A stretch of DNA of 64,000 nucleotides, from positions 1,923,001 through 1,987,000 of the forward strand of contig JAQPZY010001684.1 of NCBI GenBank assembly GCA_029931535.1. The letters are read 5' to 3'. The stretch comes from Margaritifera margaritifera (taxonomy: Eukaryota; Mollusca; Bivalvia; Unionida; Margaritiferidae). The notes below the pieces were generated by a model that saw nothing but the letters and a program-made list of their open reading frames with translations, did no database searches and was not told the origin of the DNA. The translations under genes were made by a program, and so were the position numbers. Positions 27,450 to 38,764 of the stretch are shown one piece after another (within the stretch, counting starts at the first letter, position 1; every line of letters starts with the position of its first letter).

Positions 27450-27452
<3 letters not shown>

Positions 27453-28060
27453 GTTGTTGTTTTATGGAGTAGCAAAGAAAGTGGTCCATCTATGATGGTG
27501 TATTATGTAATGTGTTATGCAGTAGTGAGGAAATTGGTCCAGCAATGAGTAGGGACAAGTGGTAGAGCTAGCACTTGAATAAATCAGTCAATCAATTTTG
27601 CTTTATTTATTGTGCGTGGGCACAGCCTAGACCAAGAAAATCTTTACTGTTTTAATTTTCATTAGTGGTTCAGAACTCTTGTCAGCCCTCTACTTATGTA
27701 TTCCTTGACATTTTACATGAAATTATTGTTCTTATTGTAGTTTCTGGCACTAGATGGCGTTGTTTCTCGCTGCGCATGGTTTCTATCCTTTGTCGTTAGC
27801 CTGGAATTAGGTCAAATCAATATGGCTCCCGTACAGATAACACGCATTTACGCGGATCACCCCACCTTGGATTATTTTTTTTTTAACTTTGCTTTTCTGA
27901 TTCCAACACAAAATAGACAGGTAACAAATAATTTACATATTTGTATACTTTTTCATCTTTTTTTTTTTTCATTATTTAATACATTTTTGTACATTTGTCT
28001 GTCACTCGAACATGTTGATAGTTTAGATTTTCTCTGGACTTTTGTGCTACATACTTGTTT

Positions 28061-28104
28061 TGTTTTTTTTTTTTTTTTTTTTTTTTTTTTTGTTGTTGTT
28101 TTTT
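28061..28104. repeat. poly(T)/(GTT) tract
   Basis: A T run of about 30 bases, interrupted once by GTTGTTG. On the minus strand it could be the poly(A) tail of a retroposed copy. The sequence just right of it (CCTCTGACGAAGAGTTTGCTC..AACGTTGTAAAACG) recalls 3' ends of Penelope-like or non-LTR elements, which is weak evidence. Confidence 0.6.
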
Positions 28105-28174
28105 TTAAAAAGTTATTTCTTCCTCTGACGAAGAGTTTGCTCAAAAACGTTGTAAAACGGCCCTGTAACTGCAT

Positions 28175-28400
28175 CATTACCAATGGTCGTGCCTAATATA
28201 ATTACCAATGGTCGTGCCTAATATAATTACCAATGGTCGTGCCTAATATCATTACCAATGGTCGTGCCTATTATAATTACCAATGGTCGTGCCTAATATC
28301 ATTACCAATGGTCGTGCCTAATATAATTACCAATGGTCGTGCCAAATATAATTACCAATGGTCGTGCCTAGTATCATTACCAATGATCGTGACTAACATA
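28175..28400 (+). repeat. 25-bp minisatellite (ATTACCAATGGTCGTGCCTAATATA)
   Basis: About nine head-to-tail copies of a 25-base unit with few differences (last copies AATGATCGTGAC). Because 25 is not a multiple of 3 the open frame over it is not coding. Confidence 0.95.
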
Positions 28401-28902
28401 TACAACGTGGAATATCAGGTTTACAAGGGTATATAAAAAACCCTGATAGGGTGTTAAAATTATCTGGAGCTCTAAGTATTGGATGTGTTTATATATATAT
28501 ATCACATTAGTCATCTATGTGTCCATTATTCAAAATTCAAATTTCTATAGAAGTTATATGAAACGTATGCAAAACGTGCATGTATTATCATTGGTCAAAA
28601 ACTTAGACTTACCTCTTGCATGCAATGTTACGTTGAGAAGTGCATTTTGGAAGAATGTGACAGGATACGAATTGTTTTTGAGCTCCAAGTACTGGATGTG
28701 TTTGATATCTACTTCCACATTAGTAAACTGTGTGTAGGCTTCCTGTACTAGACTGGTGCAAATCTCGTCCTTGCTGGACACGATACCTTAACGATAAAGG
28801 GCAAATATTGTTCGGAGTATACTATATTGTTATCATGCTTCGGGTTTATATATATTTTTTTAATTAAATAACAAATACATATACAATAAACAACGATTTG
28901 AC

Positions 28903-28939
<37 letters not shown>

Positions 28940-29470
28940 CGCAAATGATGTTCCCTTACAGTTTTATTCCCTGGTGTCAATAAGTAACAGAATTAAATTC
29001 CATGTCTTGCATCACTATATCGCCTGAGAAATATGTGACCTGTCTTACAATCAAAGAACAATTTCTTGGACAAGCTTAGAAGTCCATATTTTTAAATTAA
29101 ATAGAATGCTGAAATTATGTGGTTTAACTAAAATACATACAGAAAATATTTTAGTTCACATACATACAGGATTTGACAGATAAATATTGACAGTATTTAA
29201 CTTCTAATTATTTTATAATAAAATATAATTGTTGCTAGATGAGTTTATTTAGAGCATCAAGAACAAAAGGAATCAATCAACCCACAATAAAATCTTCATG
29301 TTTTACTGTAGGCACAGCTAGAGTTATTTTTTACTGTATTGGCTGTGTTCACAAAAATTAAATGGTTTAATAATAATTCTATGAGAATTTGACTAAACAT
29401 GACAGTATAAACCGAGATATCTGCAATGTATATGATGCTTTAGTCCATAATGATGGTGATCTTTATTTAT
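28401..29470. other. non-coding stretch with CA microsatellite
   Basis: (CA)n at 28907-28934; otherwise AT-rich and without recognisable genes. The repeated phrase GAGCTC(T/C)AAGTA(T/C)TGGATGTGTTT at 28467 and 28680 is a small dispersed repeat. Confidence 0.4.
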
Positions 29471-29476
29471 TGAATA

Positions 29477-29760
29477 GGGAGCCGCGGTAGCCCAATTGGT
29501 AGAGCAAGAGACTCGTAATCCAAGGGTCGCGGGTTCAGTACCCGCCCAGGCCATCCCGGGTCTGCTGTCTCGGTGTGTCCTTGGGAAAGGCACTTAGCTC
29601 CAGTTTCCTGGGTATGCAAGCCAATAATGTGTTGGAAGTGCCATTGCCCCCCCCCCCCAAAAAAAAGTATTGCATAGTTTGACAAAAATACAAAATACAC
29701 AACAGCAACAGGCAGTGCCAATTAATACCCTCTCCTATGCAAAAAAATAAAAAAAATAAA
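29477..29760 (+). repeat. tRNA-derived SINE
   Basis: The head (GGGAGCCGCGGTAGCCCAAT TGGTAGAGC onward) has an A-box-like segment and a B box (GGTTCAGTACC, 29532-29542) at tRNA spacing. A conserved body follows with TGTGTCCTTGGGAAAGGCAC, then homopolymer C/A runs and a tail CAACAGGCAGTGCC..AATACC ending in A-rich DNA. The tail sequence recurs at about 29998-30050, so part of a second copy lies 300 bp downstream. Confidence 0.7.
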
Positions 29761-29994
29761 GACGAATTCTCAGGTCTTATTTCAAACTTTTCTAACTTTT
29801 GTGAAAACACGTGCTTAATTGCGGTAATAAAAAAAAAGTCATGCTTTGATTATTCACTAACAATTTGTGTAGCACGAATGTCAAAAGAAATCAAATTTAG
29901 GTCACTCACCCAGTTAGCTAATGATGCAAGTGAAGGTGCCCGCGTGTCAGTGCTTAATTCTCGAGTTTATATTCCAAAACAAATCAGTGATAGA

Positions 29995-30095
29995 TATCGA
30001 GCAACAGGCAGTGCCTATGAATACCATCTCCCAGGCATATAATGACGACGACGAAGATGAAACAAAAGAGGAGGCAGAGGAGAAAAAATATAGGA
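29995..30095 (+). repeat. 3' fragment of a second SINE copy
   Basis: GAGCAACAGGCAGTGCCTATGAATACCATCTCC followed by a (GAC/GAAGA)-rich tail matches the 3' part of the SINE at 29690-29760. No tRNA-like head is present. Confidence 0.5.
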
Positions 30096-30146
30096 AATTT
30101 CATTCACATTTATTTTGTTGTATATCAATTGTGCGAGTTCTTCCAA

Positions 30147-30371
30147 TTTACCGTCTTTACTCGCGTATACGTTTGGTCCAACTTCAAACAACACAAACCC
30201 AGATCAGCCGTCGCATAATGCGCCGGCAGATTAGGGTCTATGTTGTTTGTTCTGCCGATTAGTCCTAACAAACTGCATACACCCAGATCTGCTGGCGCAT
30301 TATGCGATGGCAGATCTGGGTCTATGCAGTTTGAAGTTGGATAGGAATTATAAGCGAGCATAGACGGTAAA
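30147..30371. mobile_element. foldback (palindromic) element, about 225 bp
   Basis: The left arm TTTACCGTCTTTACTCGCG...CCAACTTCAAAC and the right arm GTTTGAAGTTGGA...GCGAGCATAGACGGTAAA are inverted copies. Internally each arm again pairs (CCCAGAT..GCATAATGCG..). The whole could fold into one long hairpin. This is typical of foldback MITEs. I did not find a clear target duplication. Confidence 0.7.
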
Positions 30372-30807
30372 CAAAGTAATATTGACCGTCCTGAGGTCAC
30401 GGCGTAAGGTAATGTTTTAAAAATCAGAAGAAAAGAAGAACAACCATGGATAGGATGCCTATACTTTTTTCATTTTACCTGGATGGTTACTAAAAGGTAA
30501 CTTCTTAACACATTTATGCCAAAAATTCAAGATCAAAATATCAATGCATAATTAAGTGAATAGTTTCATTTTTCCTAATCAATCACTCAGCTAGGCCATT
30601 ACTTACCTATTTGTCTCCACTTTGTATGCTTGAATATAGTTGTCAGGGCGGCAACATATGAAGAGTAGGTGCCAAAAGTGCCAATAAAAGTTGAGTTGGG
30701 CAATGAGTGGAAGTTGGCATCAGTTGGCACCCATGTTAAAACAGGAATCCGTGATCTGTGATTTTGATATCCTTTTATCTGTGTAAGAATCTCCAGGGCT
30801 GTTAAAA

Positions 30808-30862
30808 ATAATAATAATAATAATAATAATAATAAGAAGAAGAAGAAGGAGGAGGAGGAGAA
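30808..30862. repeat. (AAT)n / (AAG)n / (GGA)n microsatellite
   Basis: Consecutive trinucleotide runs ATA, AGA and GGA. Confidence 0.9.
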
Positions 30863-30912
30863 GATAGTCTTGCCGCTTATCCGTTTAACCGATACATATT
30901 GGTCCAGCTAAT

Positions 30913-31154
30913 TAGGGCCGTCGCAAGTAAGCGCTGGACGAAACGGCGCCCAGGCCGAGCGTTCCCTTGGGCGCCCTCACCCTATGAAAAAAGTACCGCA
31001 AACTGTTTCTTTTTTAAATGTATTAATATTTACGAAAATAATAACTAACTAATTAAAAAGCTGTACGTTTACTTAAGTACAATACAGCATAAAAGAACAT
31101 GTTCCGCGAATTGGCTCCCCACCCACCCACCTCGGGCCCCTTACGACGGCCCTG
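30913..31154. mobile_element. hAT-type non-autonomous element, 242 bp, with 8-bp target duplication
   Basis: The ends are TAGGGCCGTCGCAAG and, inverted, CAGGGCCGTCGTAAG, the CAGGG-type terminus of hAT elements. They are flanked by the perfect 8-bp direct repeat CAGCTAAT (30905-30912 and 31155-31162). No coding capacity. Confidence 0.85.
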
Positions 31155-31369
31155 CAGCTAATCATACCAAAATAATGATCCTACTGACTCCTGATGTAAG
31201 GGTTAGGCAAATATCTTGCGTGACGCCATGTAACATGGTATTTAAACGGTTCCCAAAACGAATCTCACATAAGTTATGTGATAAACTGTAAAAACAAAAC
31301 AAAAACAAAAAAACAAACAAACAACAACAACACAAATAAACAGCGTTATTCTCCCACTGCCAGTTTTGC

Positions 31370-31910
31370 TTTTACCACTGCTTCTCATACTACTACTATA
31401 ATTACTAACATACTACTGTTATTCTTACTACTACTACTACTGTTATATATACATGTACTACAACTATTACTACTACTACTACCAGCTTGCTTTCGCTTTT
31501 GCAACCGTTTCTTATAATATTACTACTACTACTACTATTACAACAACAACAACAACTCGTACAACATCAACAACAACTACTACTACTGTTATTCTTACTA
31601 ATACAACCACTACTACTGTTATTCTTACTACTACTACAGATACTTTTATTCAGGCTATTACAACAACTACTACCGTTATTCTTATTACGGCAGCTACTAC
31701 TACAACTAGTACTAGAATGCCGATTTTGCTTTTGCTTTTGCCGCTGCATTTCATATTACTACTACTACTACTGCTATTATTATTACAACTGCAACTTCTA
31801 CTGCTATTCTTACTGCAACTACTACTATCACTACTGCTGTTATTCTTGTTACTGATACTACTACTACTGTCATTCTTCCTACTATTACTGCTACAACTAT
31901 TACTACTTTC
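31370..31910 (+). repeat. (ACT)n-rich array with TGTTATTCTTACTAC phrases
   Basis: A degenerate trinucleotide array (TAC/ACT, with CAA and TGC variants) in which TGTTATTCTTACTA recurs. Long open frames of Thr/Ile, Leu or Tyr repeats in all phases are artefacts. It directly abuts one copy of the inverted block at 31910-32130. Confidence 0.9.
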
Positions 31911-32130
31911 GTTCGTTCCGCACAGCACCGCGAATGATATCTGCCGTCGGTATCTCAGTGAATGTTTCGGTCAGCGTCTTTAAATGTAGCTAAAAGTACC
32001 TCATTCGTTTCGCGCACGAACTATTTCAACACCATTCGAATCAACATACAGCTTAACACATCTCATTCAATACGAGGTGAAACAGGGTGGTATGTTTACA
32101 TCGAATTCTTTGACGCCACCATGACCTATG
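31910..32130 (+). repeat. block X, left copy of an inverted repeat pair
   Basis: TCGTTCCGCACAGCACCGCG AATGATAT onward matches the reverse complement of 36940-37167 over more than 200 bp with moderate divergence: shared GTCAGCGTCT..AAATGTAGCTAAAA, CATTCGTTTCG and CGCCA.CATG blocks. Confidence 0.8.
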
Positions 32131-32241
32131 GAAGAGTCGATTTGTTTATTTAGGAGTGACCAGCTTACCTATTCAGCTGTCTTCGGTCATGATATAGTTG
32201 CCTCCCTTGTGATTTCTCTGCCGTTGAATCGCGATACATGT

Positions 32242-32488
32242 ACAGGTACTTAATTTAAATTACGTCAGCAGATATGCTTTTCGCGGCAAGTCTTTTTCTT
32301 TGTATCTAAATATATATTGTACTGCTCATCAGACAAGTCACAGCATAAACAGACATTAAGTTGAACAGGTACTTAATTTAAATTACGTCAGCAGATATGC
32401 TTTTCGCGGCAAGTCTTTTTCTTTGTATCTAAATATATATTGTACTGCTCATCAGACAAGTCACAGCATAAACAGACATTAAGTTGAA
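32242..32488 (+). repeat. perfect 123-bp tandem duplication
   Basis: ACAGGTACTTAATTTAAATT onward occurs twice head to tail (32242-32364 and 32365-32487) with no visible difference. It is either a very recent duplication or an assembly duplication. Confidence 0.95.
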
Positions 32489-32489
32489 C

Positions 32490-33677
32490 TTTGAAATTGG
32501 TTTGTCTTTTTTTTTTTAAGGATATATATCATTTCAAATCAACATCCACGCTTAGTTACCTATTTTCGAGGTCATACATTTCCACTGCATCCTTTACAGA
32601 AGTATTTAGACAATATAGTAATCTAGCATTGCGGCAACCTATTACATACTTTATTCTAATTGGTAGCATGGGAATGACAAACATACTTTGGAACACATCA
32701 GTATAACCTTTGATATGTACTATAACCTTTGATATGTACTATACTTCGCACACATGCCATCTTCTTTAATATTTACTATTTGCCTTCTGAAGTTATTTTT
32801 GCAGAGACTATAAAGTAAATGAATTCAAGTGACAAATAAATCAGCACTGGGATAGTGAACTTGTATATTCGTCATAGAGACACATACGTTTAAAATTATG
32901 ATCACTATGATAGTGCCGAAAAATTGTAACGGTCACCAGAATATGTTTCTTGTATGTTCAGCTCATACGTCTGTTATGGCTAGATATGGATTTCTTCAAT
33001 GGATATAAAATGAAGGTTCCATTGGCCTTAATATAGTACAGTTTTCCCTGACTGGTTAATTTTTATAATAATAATAATTTGCCATATGCTTCTTGATAAC
33101 GTGGCTATGAATTTGTTATTTGTTAATACTAGTGCATGTATCCAAAAAAGACCTGAATGAAGGAGGGTTTAATAAAAAAAGGCAACTCCATACTTCAGAA
33201 CCTGAATGTCATCCTGTTTGTATTTAAACTCGCAACACTTACTTGATAACATGTTGGATCCTTGGTTATCTATTGTTTTGTGAACTTTTCGTGGCTCTTT
33301 TTAAATTTTTTTTCATCTAAACGTATCGGAACGTTGGGATGTATATACATTGGTAACAATCTGGAGAGAATTCGAAGGACAAATCATTCCAGTCTGGGTT
33401 AAATTCACTGCATTTTAAACCTGTTTCAGGTCAGTTGTTCCAAGAAGCAATGATTCTTAAAGAAACTGTTATCTTAACTCAAGATTATATCACTGTTTGT
33501 AAAGACTAATTGAATTTTCTGTAGTTGTTGTGATGACTTCATTTCCTCGTTTTGATATGAAATCAATCCTAAGTCACAACCTTAACCACTCAACCACTAT
33601 ACTTGACCCTAGGTTTAGTACACTGTAACTATATGACATGTTTCTTACAGTAGGGATGGTGAAACACCTTTTAAGTA
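32490..33677. other. non-coding stretch
   Basis: AT-rich, no gene or strong repeat recognised; one short direct repeat (TATAACCTTTGATATGTAC x2 near 32703-32740). Confidence 0.4.
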
Positions 33678-33944
33678 CAGTGGCGGCGCGACGGGGGGGG
33701 GGGGGTGCAACCACCCCCCACCCCCCGGCGCAGGCGAGGGGTGGGGGGCGCCGTCGGGAGCTTCATTTTTTTTTAGCTGTAACTGGGGCGTAGAGGGGGG
33801 TGGGGTGGAGGTTGGCAACTGACATAAAACTGTTCTCTGTGGCAAAGAAGGGGCGCCTCTAAAGAACATTACCCCTAGGCGCCTCGGTCGGGACGCCACT
33901 AAAGAACATTACCCCGGGCGCCTCGAACACTCGCGCCGCCACTG
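33678..33944. mobile_element. hAT-like non-autonomous element, 267 bp
   Basis: The ends are CAGTGGCGGCGCGA and TCGCGCCGCCACTG, a perfect 14-bp inverted repeat. They are flanked by TTTAAGTA / AATAAGTA, an 8-bp duplication with 6 of 8 matching. The interior is GC-rich with G and C homopolymers and a tandem repeat around CTAAAGAACATTACCCC. The CAGTGGCG start is common in hAT-type elements. Confidence 0.8.
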
Positions 33945-33952
33945 AATAAGTA

Positions 33953-35345
33953 AATTATCATTCGGTATAGTTGCACAGATTTTGTTAGAAATGACTTATC
34001 AATGGTCATTTGAAAGTTTGTTGAAATACGATAGAAACTAAATTGAATTGAGGCATATCACATTATGATGCTAACGTGACAAAGGAGGCAATTCCACATT
34101 GAAAACATGTAATTGTGATGAACAATTGAAAAATGGAGGTCATGTTTTAGTGGTAGCCTACATGTTTATGTTCAGATTTAAAATGAAAATCTGGTTAGTT
34201 GTTATTAATTTATTGTCCAGGATAAAGTTCATGATAAACTCATAATATAAATGATATAAGTCAATGTTACCCATAACAGAGTTGCAATTGTAATAAGTAG
34301 CGAAAAATATTGACCGTGTTGTTTCATAATTATAGAAAATATTATGAAATCGTTGTGAGCAAAGCATTGTCATTGATTGAGCAGGTGCTGACAATTACCT
34401 ATCCAAACTAGCGTGAGCTAGCAGAAATTTGTTAATCTAATTAAATTTCTCTAACATGATTCTGTGTTTTACGTTTTATACCAAATTAAAAAGTTTCATG
34501 TCCATTTTTTCTGCATTGTGCTTGCTAGGTTATTAAAATCGGAAACTGGTCACCTCATTATGGAGTGAATGATCATGACATTTATAATACATAATATAAA
34601 AAATAATTAGCTTTGCTTCTGATTATGCCACTCTGACTAGTATTTTGGTTTGCTAGTGAAAAAAAATGACACTGAACTCTCCATCTCATATTAACTAGGA
34701 TATATTGGTACATACCAGTATTGTATGAAAATATCATATTTTTGTCTTAGTCCATAGTACAGTCAGCACATTTCAAGTCTTGAAATAGCCCCTAAAATCG
34801 GGTGGTAATAAGTGTTACTTTAGGCTGTATATGAATACACCCTACCTAATTATTTATAGTCTATTGAATGAGTCAAGATGTGGTGGTGTATTGAAGGTAA
34901 CTTTTAAAACTTGGGATGAGTGGCACTGGTGATTACTGTGATGCCAGGTAAAGTAGGTCAACTTTCTTAATGATGAAATTAGGAGGAGTCGAAATGAAAA
35001 GTATGAAGTTAATTGTTTAATTAGGTTGATTTTTATTACTTGTAACCATAACTTATGCATGCCATACGACATTTAAAAATGGGGAATTGCCTTTCTGCAG
35101 ACTAATGGTGTGGCAGTACACAGCAGTTTAGTTTGAAGAAAAAAAAACCAGTGCAATATTTATTGCTGATAGCTTAAAATGGTGAGTCAAGGCTATCAAA
35201 GTTTATTTGCAATATCTGTCAGATTTACCAGGATAATATATTCATTTTCAGAAACATTTAGACTGTGGTCTATGGCCAATTAACATTGTGGTCTATGGGA
35301 AAGGAATTAGTTACCTGTAGCCATATGGGGGAAATATTCATAAAG
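33953..35345. other. non-coding stretch
   Basis: AT-rich DNA with no gene, transposon end or tandem repeat that I can support. Confidence 0.4.
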
Positions 35346-35348
35346 GAT

Positions 35349-35517
<169 letters not shown>

Positions 35518-35882
35518 GTACAGAATAATCAAGGTACAAATATTCGTATACAAGATTTATTTTGTTCTTCGTTTGAAGTTTGAACTTTTGTTCAGGAAAT
35601 AAAATAATTTTTGTTTAAAAAATCATACCTGTGCTCTAGCGTAGCAGACATAAACGCATGTCGACGCTGATGAGAATTGATTACTGTTAATGTTATCAAG
35701 CATTCTCCTGTAGAATCCAGGGATAGCACTTTCCGCTCTGTTTGGTGTATATTTGTAATTCTCTATAATAACTTCTATAAAACCTTGATTTCCGTAGTAG
35801 GAATCCAGATGGACTGTGTACTTAGATGAGAATTAATTACTGGGGTCGACATGCGGATATGTCTTTTTGGAGATGTATGCAT

Positions 35883-35975
35883 GGTCGAGATGGTATAAGA
35901 GTTGGTGCTTACAAGCAAGGCGATGGGTACCCTAACCCGCGGATCCGGGTTCGAATCTCCGTAGAGTACGAATTA
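35883..35975 (+). repeat. tRNA-like sequence (SINE head or tRNA pseudogene)
   Basis: GGTCGAGATGGTATAAGAGT TGG begins a segment with an A-box-like region and a good B box (GGGTTCGAATCTCC, about 35947-35960). The acceptor arm does not pair cleanly, so an active tRNA gene is unlikely. No SINE body is obvious downstream. Confidence 0.4.
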
Positions 35976-36939
35976 AAAATTCTCTAACCTGTATGATAAT
36001 ATTTATTTATAAATTTAAAATTGTGTATTCAATATATGAGTTATTTCAAATATCTAATTATTGCTTTGTAAGTCTGGGAGCATACTATATTGAGCTATAA
36101 TGAAAAAAAATTATATTCAGTTTTATCGAAATATACAATAGATAGCGAGGCTTATGAATGGACAGACAGACAGATGGATGAGCAGAGGTGAAATCAATAT
36201 TCTCACACTATTTTATAATGTCTTGAATTCAAAACATTTATAGCCAGACTTGCAAAAAGTATGTTACCTTTAAAATGCAAACAATGTACAAATGGACAAA
36301 ATTGTTATCAAAGATCTGGTGGGGGGGGGGGGGTACATAATTCTCCAATTACCCAACAGGGTTATTCACAATTAAAATAGTAGGCACAATTTTTATCTTT
36401 ACTGTGTTTTAAAAAATAATGCTTTACCTTGCTTAAAATAGAAACTGAATTTAGTATTTGAATATAACTATATAAATAAGGCAGTCATTGATAACAATGG
36501 ACTTGTGTAGTAAAAATAAAGGGGCTATATGACTTATGTAATGGTATTTTGGGCACTTAAATATGGGTGTTGTAAATAAATATATAAATTCAAATAAATA
36601 AATAAATAAAAACATAATTTACCTTTTAAAAAATCACAAATAATGCACTGAAGTCAAGATATTCAAGATATTCAGCAATCATTTATAGATCAGCAGGAAA
36701 CTTTCCATTATTATTATTATTATTATTATTATTACTCAAAGCTGCTTACTGTACATTTCTTTATATTCAAAAGCTGATTACATTCATTTTTAGGAAAAAA
36801 TTTCTTTGGTTGGTTTTGTGTTGTTGGCATTGACATCTTAAGTGAAAGTAGAATGTTAATTAAAGATGATGCAGATGATGTTTGTTTACATGTGGCACGC
36901 AACGGTTTCCATAAGGCTCAGTGCTGTATCAAAAATAGA
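35976..36939. other. non-coding stretch with small microsatellites
   Basis: (AAAT)n near 36591-36612 and (ATT)n at 36710-36733; otherwise nothing supported. Confidence 0.4.
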
Positions 36940-37167
36940 CTCTTTCAGAACTCCAGGACGAACATGGCGGATTACATGTACACAGACCACTCCTTTTCAG
37001 CATGTATCGAATGAATGGTGTTGCGCCGTATGTCAATACGAAGTATGTTTAAATGATCCGTGAACGAAACGAATTCGATCATTTTAGCTACATTTTGAGA
37101 CGCTGACGTGAAAATTCAATGCGAAACAGACGAGGATATCATTCGCGATGCTGTGCGGAACGAAATG
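36940..37167 (-). repeat. block X, right copy (inverted)
   Basis: Reverse complement of the block at 31910-32130. It ends GCGGAACGAAATG and is followed within 10 bp by the giant ACT array. Confidence 0.8.
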
Positions 37168-37171
37168 TGTA

Positions 37172-38720
37172 GTACTACTACTGTTATTCTTACTACAATT
37201 TACTACTACTACTACTACTGCTACTACTGTTATTCTTACTACAATTTACTATTACTATTACTACTGCTACTACTACTACTACTGTTATTCTTACTACAAT
37301 TAACTATTACTATTACTACTACTGCTACTACTGTTATTCTTACTACAATTGACTACTACTACTATTACTACTACTACTGTTATTCTAACTACAATTGACT
37401 ACTACTACTATTACTACTACTACTGTTATTCTTACTACAATTGACTACTACTACTATTACTACTACTACTGTTATTCTAACTACAATTGACTACTACTAC
37501 TACTGTTATTCTTACTACAATTGACTACTACTACTACTACTGTTATTCTAACTACAATTGACTACTACTACTACTGTTATTCTAACTACAATTGACTACT
37601 ACTACTACTGTTATTCTAACTACAATTGACTACTACTACTACTGTTATTCTAACTACAATTGACTACTACTACTACTGTTATTCTAACTACAATTGACTA
37701 CTACTACTACTACTGTTATTCTTACTACAATTGACTACTACTACTATTACTACTGTTATTCTAACTACAATTGACTACTACTACTACTGTTATTCTAACT
37801 ACAATTGACTACTACTACTACTGTTATTCTAACTACAATTGACTACTACTACTACTACTACTGTTATTCTTACTACAATTGACTACTACTACTATTACTA
37901 CTACTACTGTTATTCTAACTACAATTGACTACTACTACTATTACTACTACTACTGTTATTCTAACTACAATTGACTACTACTACTACTGTTATTCTTACT
38001 ACAATTGACTACTACTACTGCTACTACTGTTATTCTAACTACAATTGACTACTACTACTATTACTACTACTACTGTTATTCTTACTACAATTGACTACTA
38101 CTACTATTACTACTACTACTGTTATTCTAACTACAATTGACTACTACTACTATTACTACTACTACTGTTATTCTAACTACAATTGACTACTACTACTATT
38201 ACTACTACTACTGTTATTCTTACTACAATTGACTACTACTACTACTGTTATTCTAACTACAATTGACTACTACTACTACTACTACTGTTATTCTTACTAC
38301 AATTTACTATTTCTGCTACTACTATTACTACTACTACTGTTATTCTTACTACAATTTGCTATTTCTGCTACTACTACTACTACTGTTATTCTTACTACAA
38401 TTTACTATTCCTGCTACTACTACTACTACTACTACTACTGTTATTCTTACTACAATTTACTATTCCTGCTACTACTACTACTGTTATTCTTACTACAATT
38501 TACTATTCCTGCTACTACTACTGTTATTCTTACTACAATTTACTATTCCTGCTACTACTACTACTACTACTACTACTGTTATTCTTACTACAATTTACTA
38601 TTACTGCTACTACTACTACTGTTATTCTTACTACTACTACTACAACTACTCCTACACTTTTTTCTTACGGCTACAACTACTATTACTTCTGCTATTCTTC
38701 CTACTCCTACTACTAATGAC
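37172..38720 (+). repeat. 1.5-kb ACT array with a composite 35-50 bp unit
   Basis: More than 35 repeats of TGTTATTCT(T/A)ACTACAATT(G/T)ACT, each separated by a variable number of (ACT/ATT) triplets. Units in the middle carry CTAAC..TTGAC. Those from about 38300 on carry CTTAC..TTTACTATT(T/C)CTGCTAC, a second higher-order type. The Thr/Tyr/Leu frames are artefacts of the 3-base periodicity. Confidence 0.95.
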
Positions 38721-38764
38721 CGAAGTCAAAACGATTGCGGTAAACCAATCGCAGCAGAGTAAGT

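Noticed and set aside
28233..28436. 67-codon repeat protein over the 25-bp minisatellite
   Set aside because: Minisatellite period is not a multiple of three and the frame has no start context or neighbours.
31453..31983. 176-codon Thr/Leu-rich frame
   Set aside because: Product of a 3-base-periodic repeat open in several phases; no coding character.
35883..35975. Functional tRNA gene
   Set aside because: Good B box but no clean acceptor stem or anticodon arm; better as SINE head or pseudogene.
37172..38720. Regularly spaced repeats resembling a CRISPR array
   Set aside because: The 'spacers' are only variable ACT/ATT triplet runs; this is a eukaryotic satellite-like array with no cas genes.
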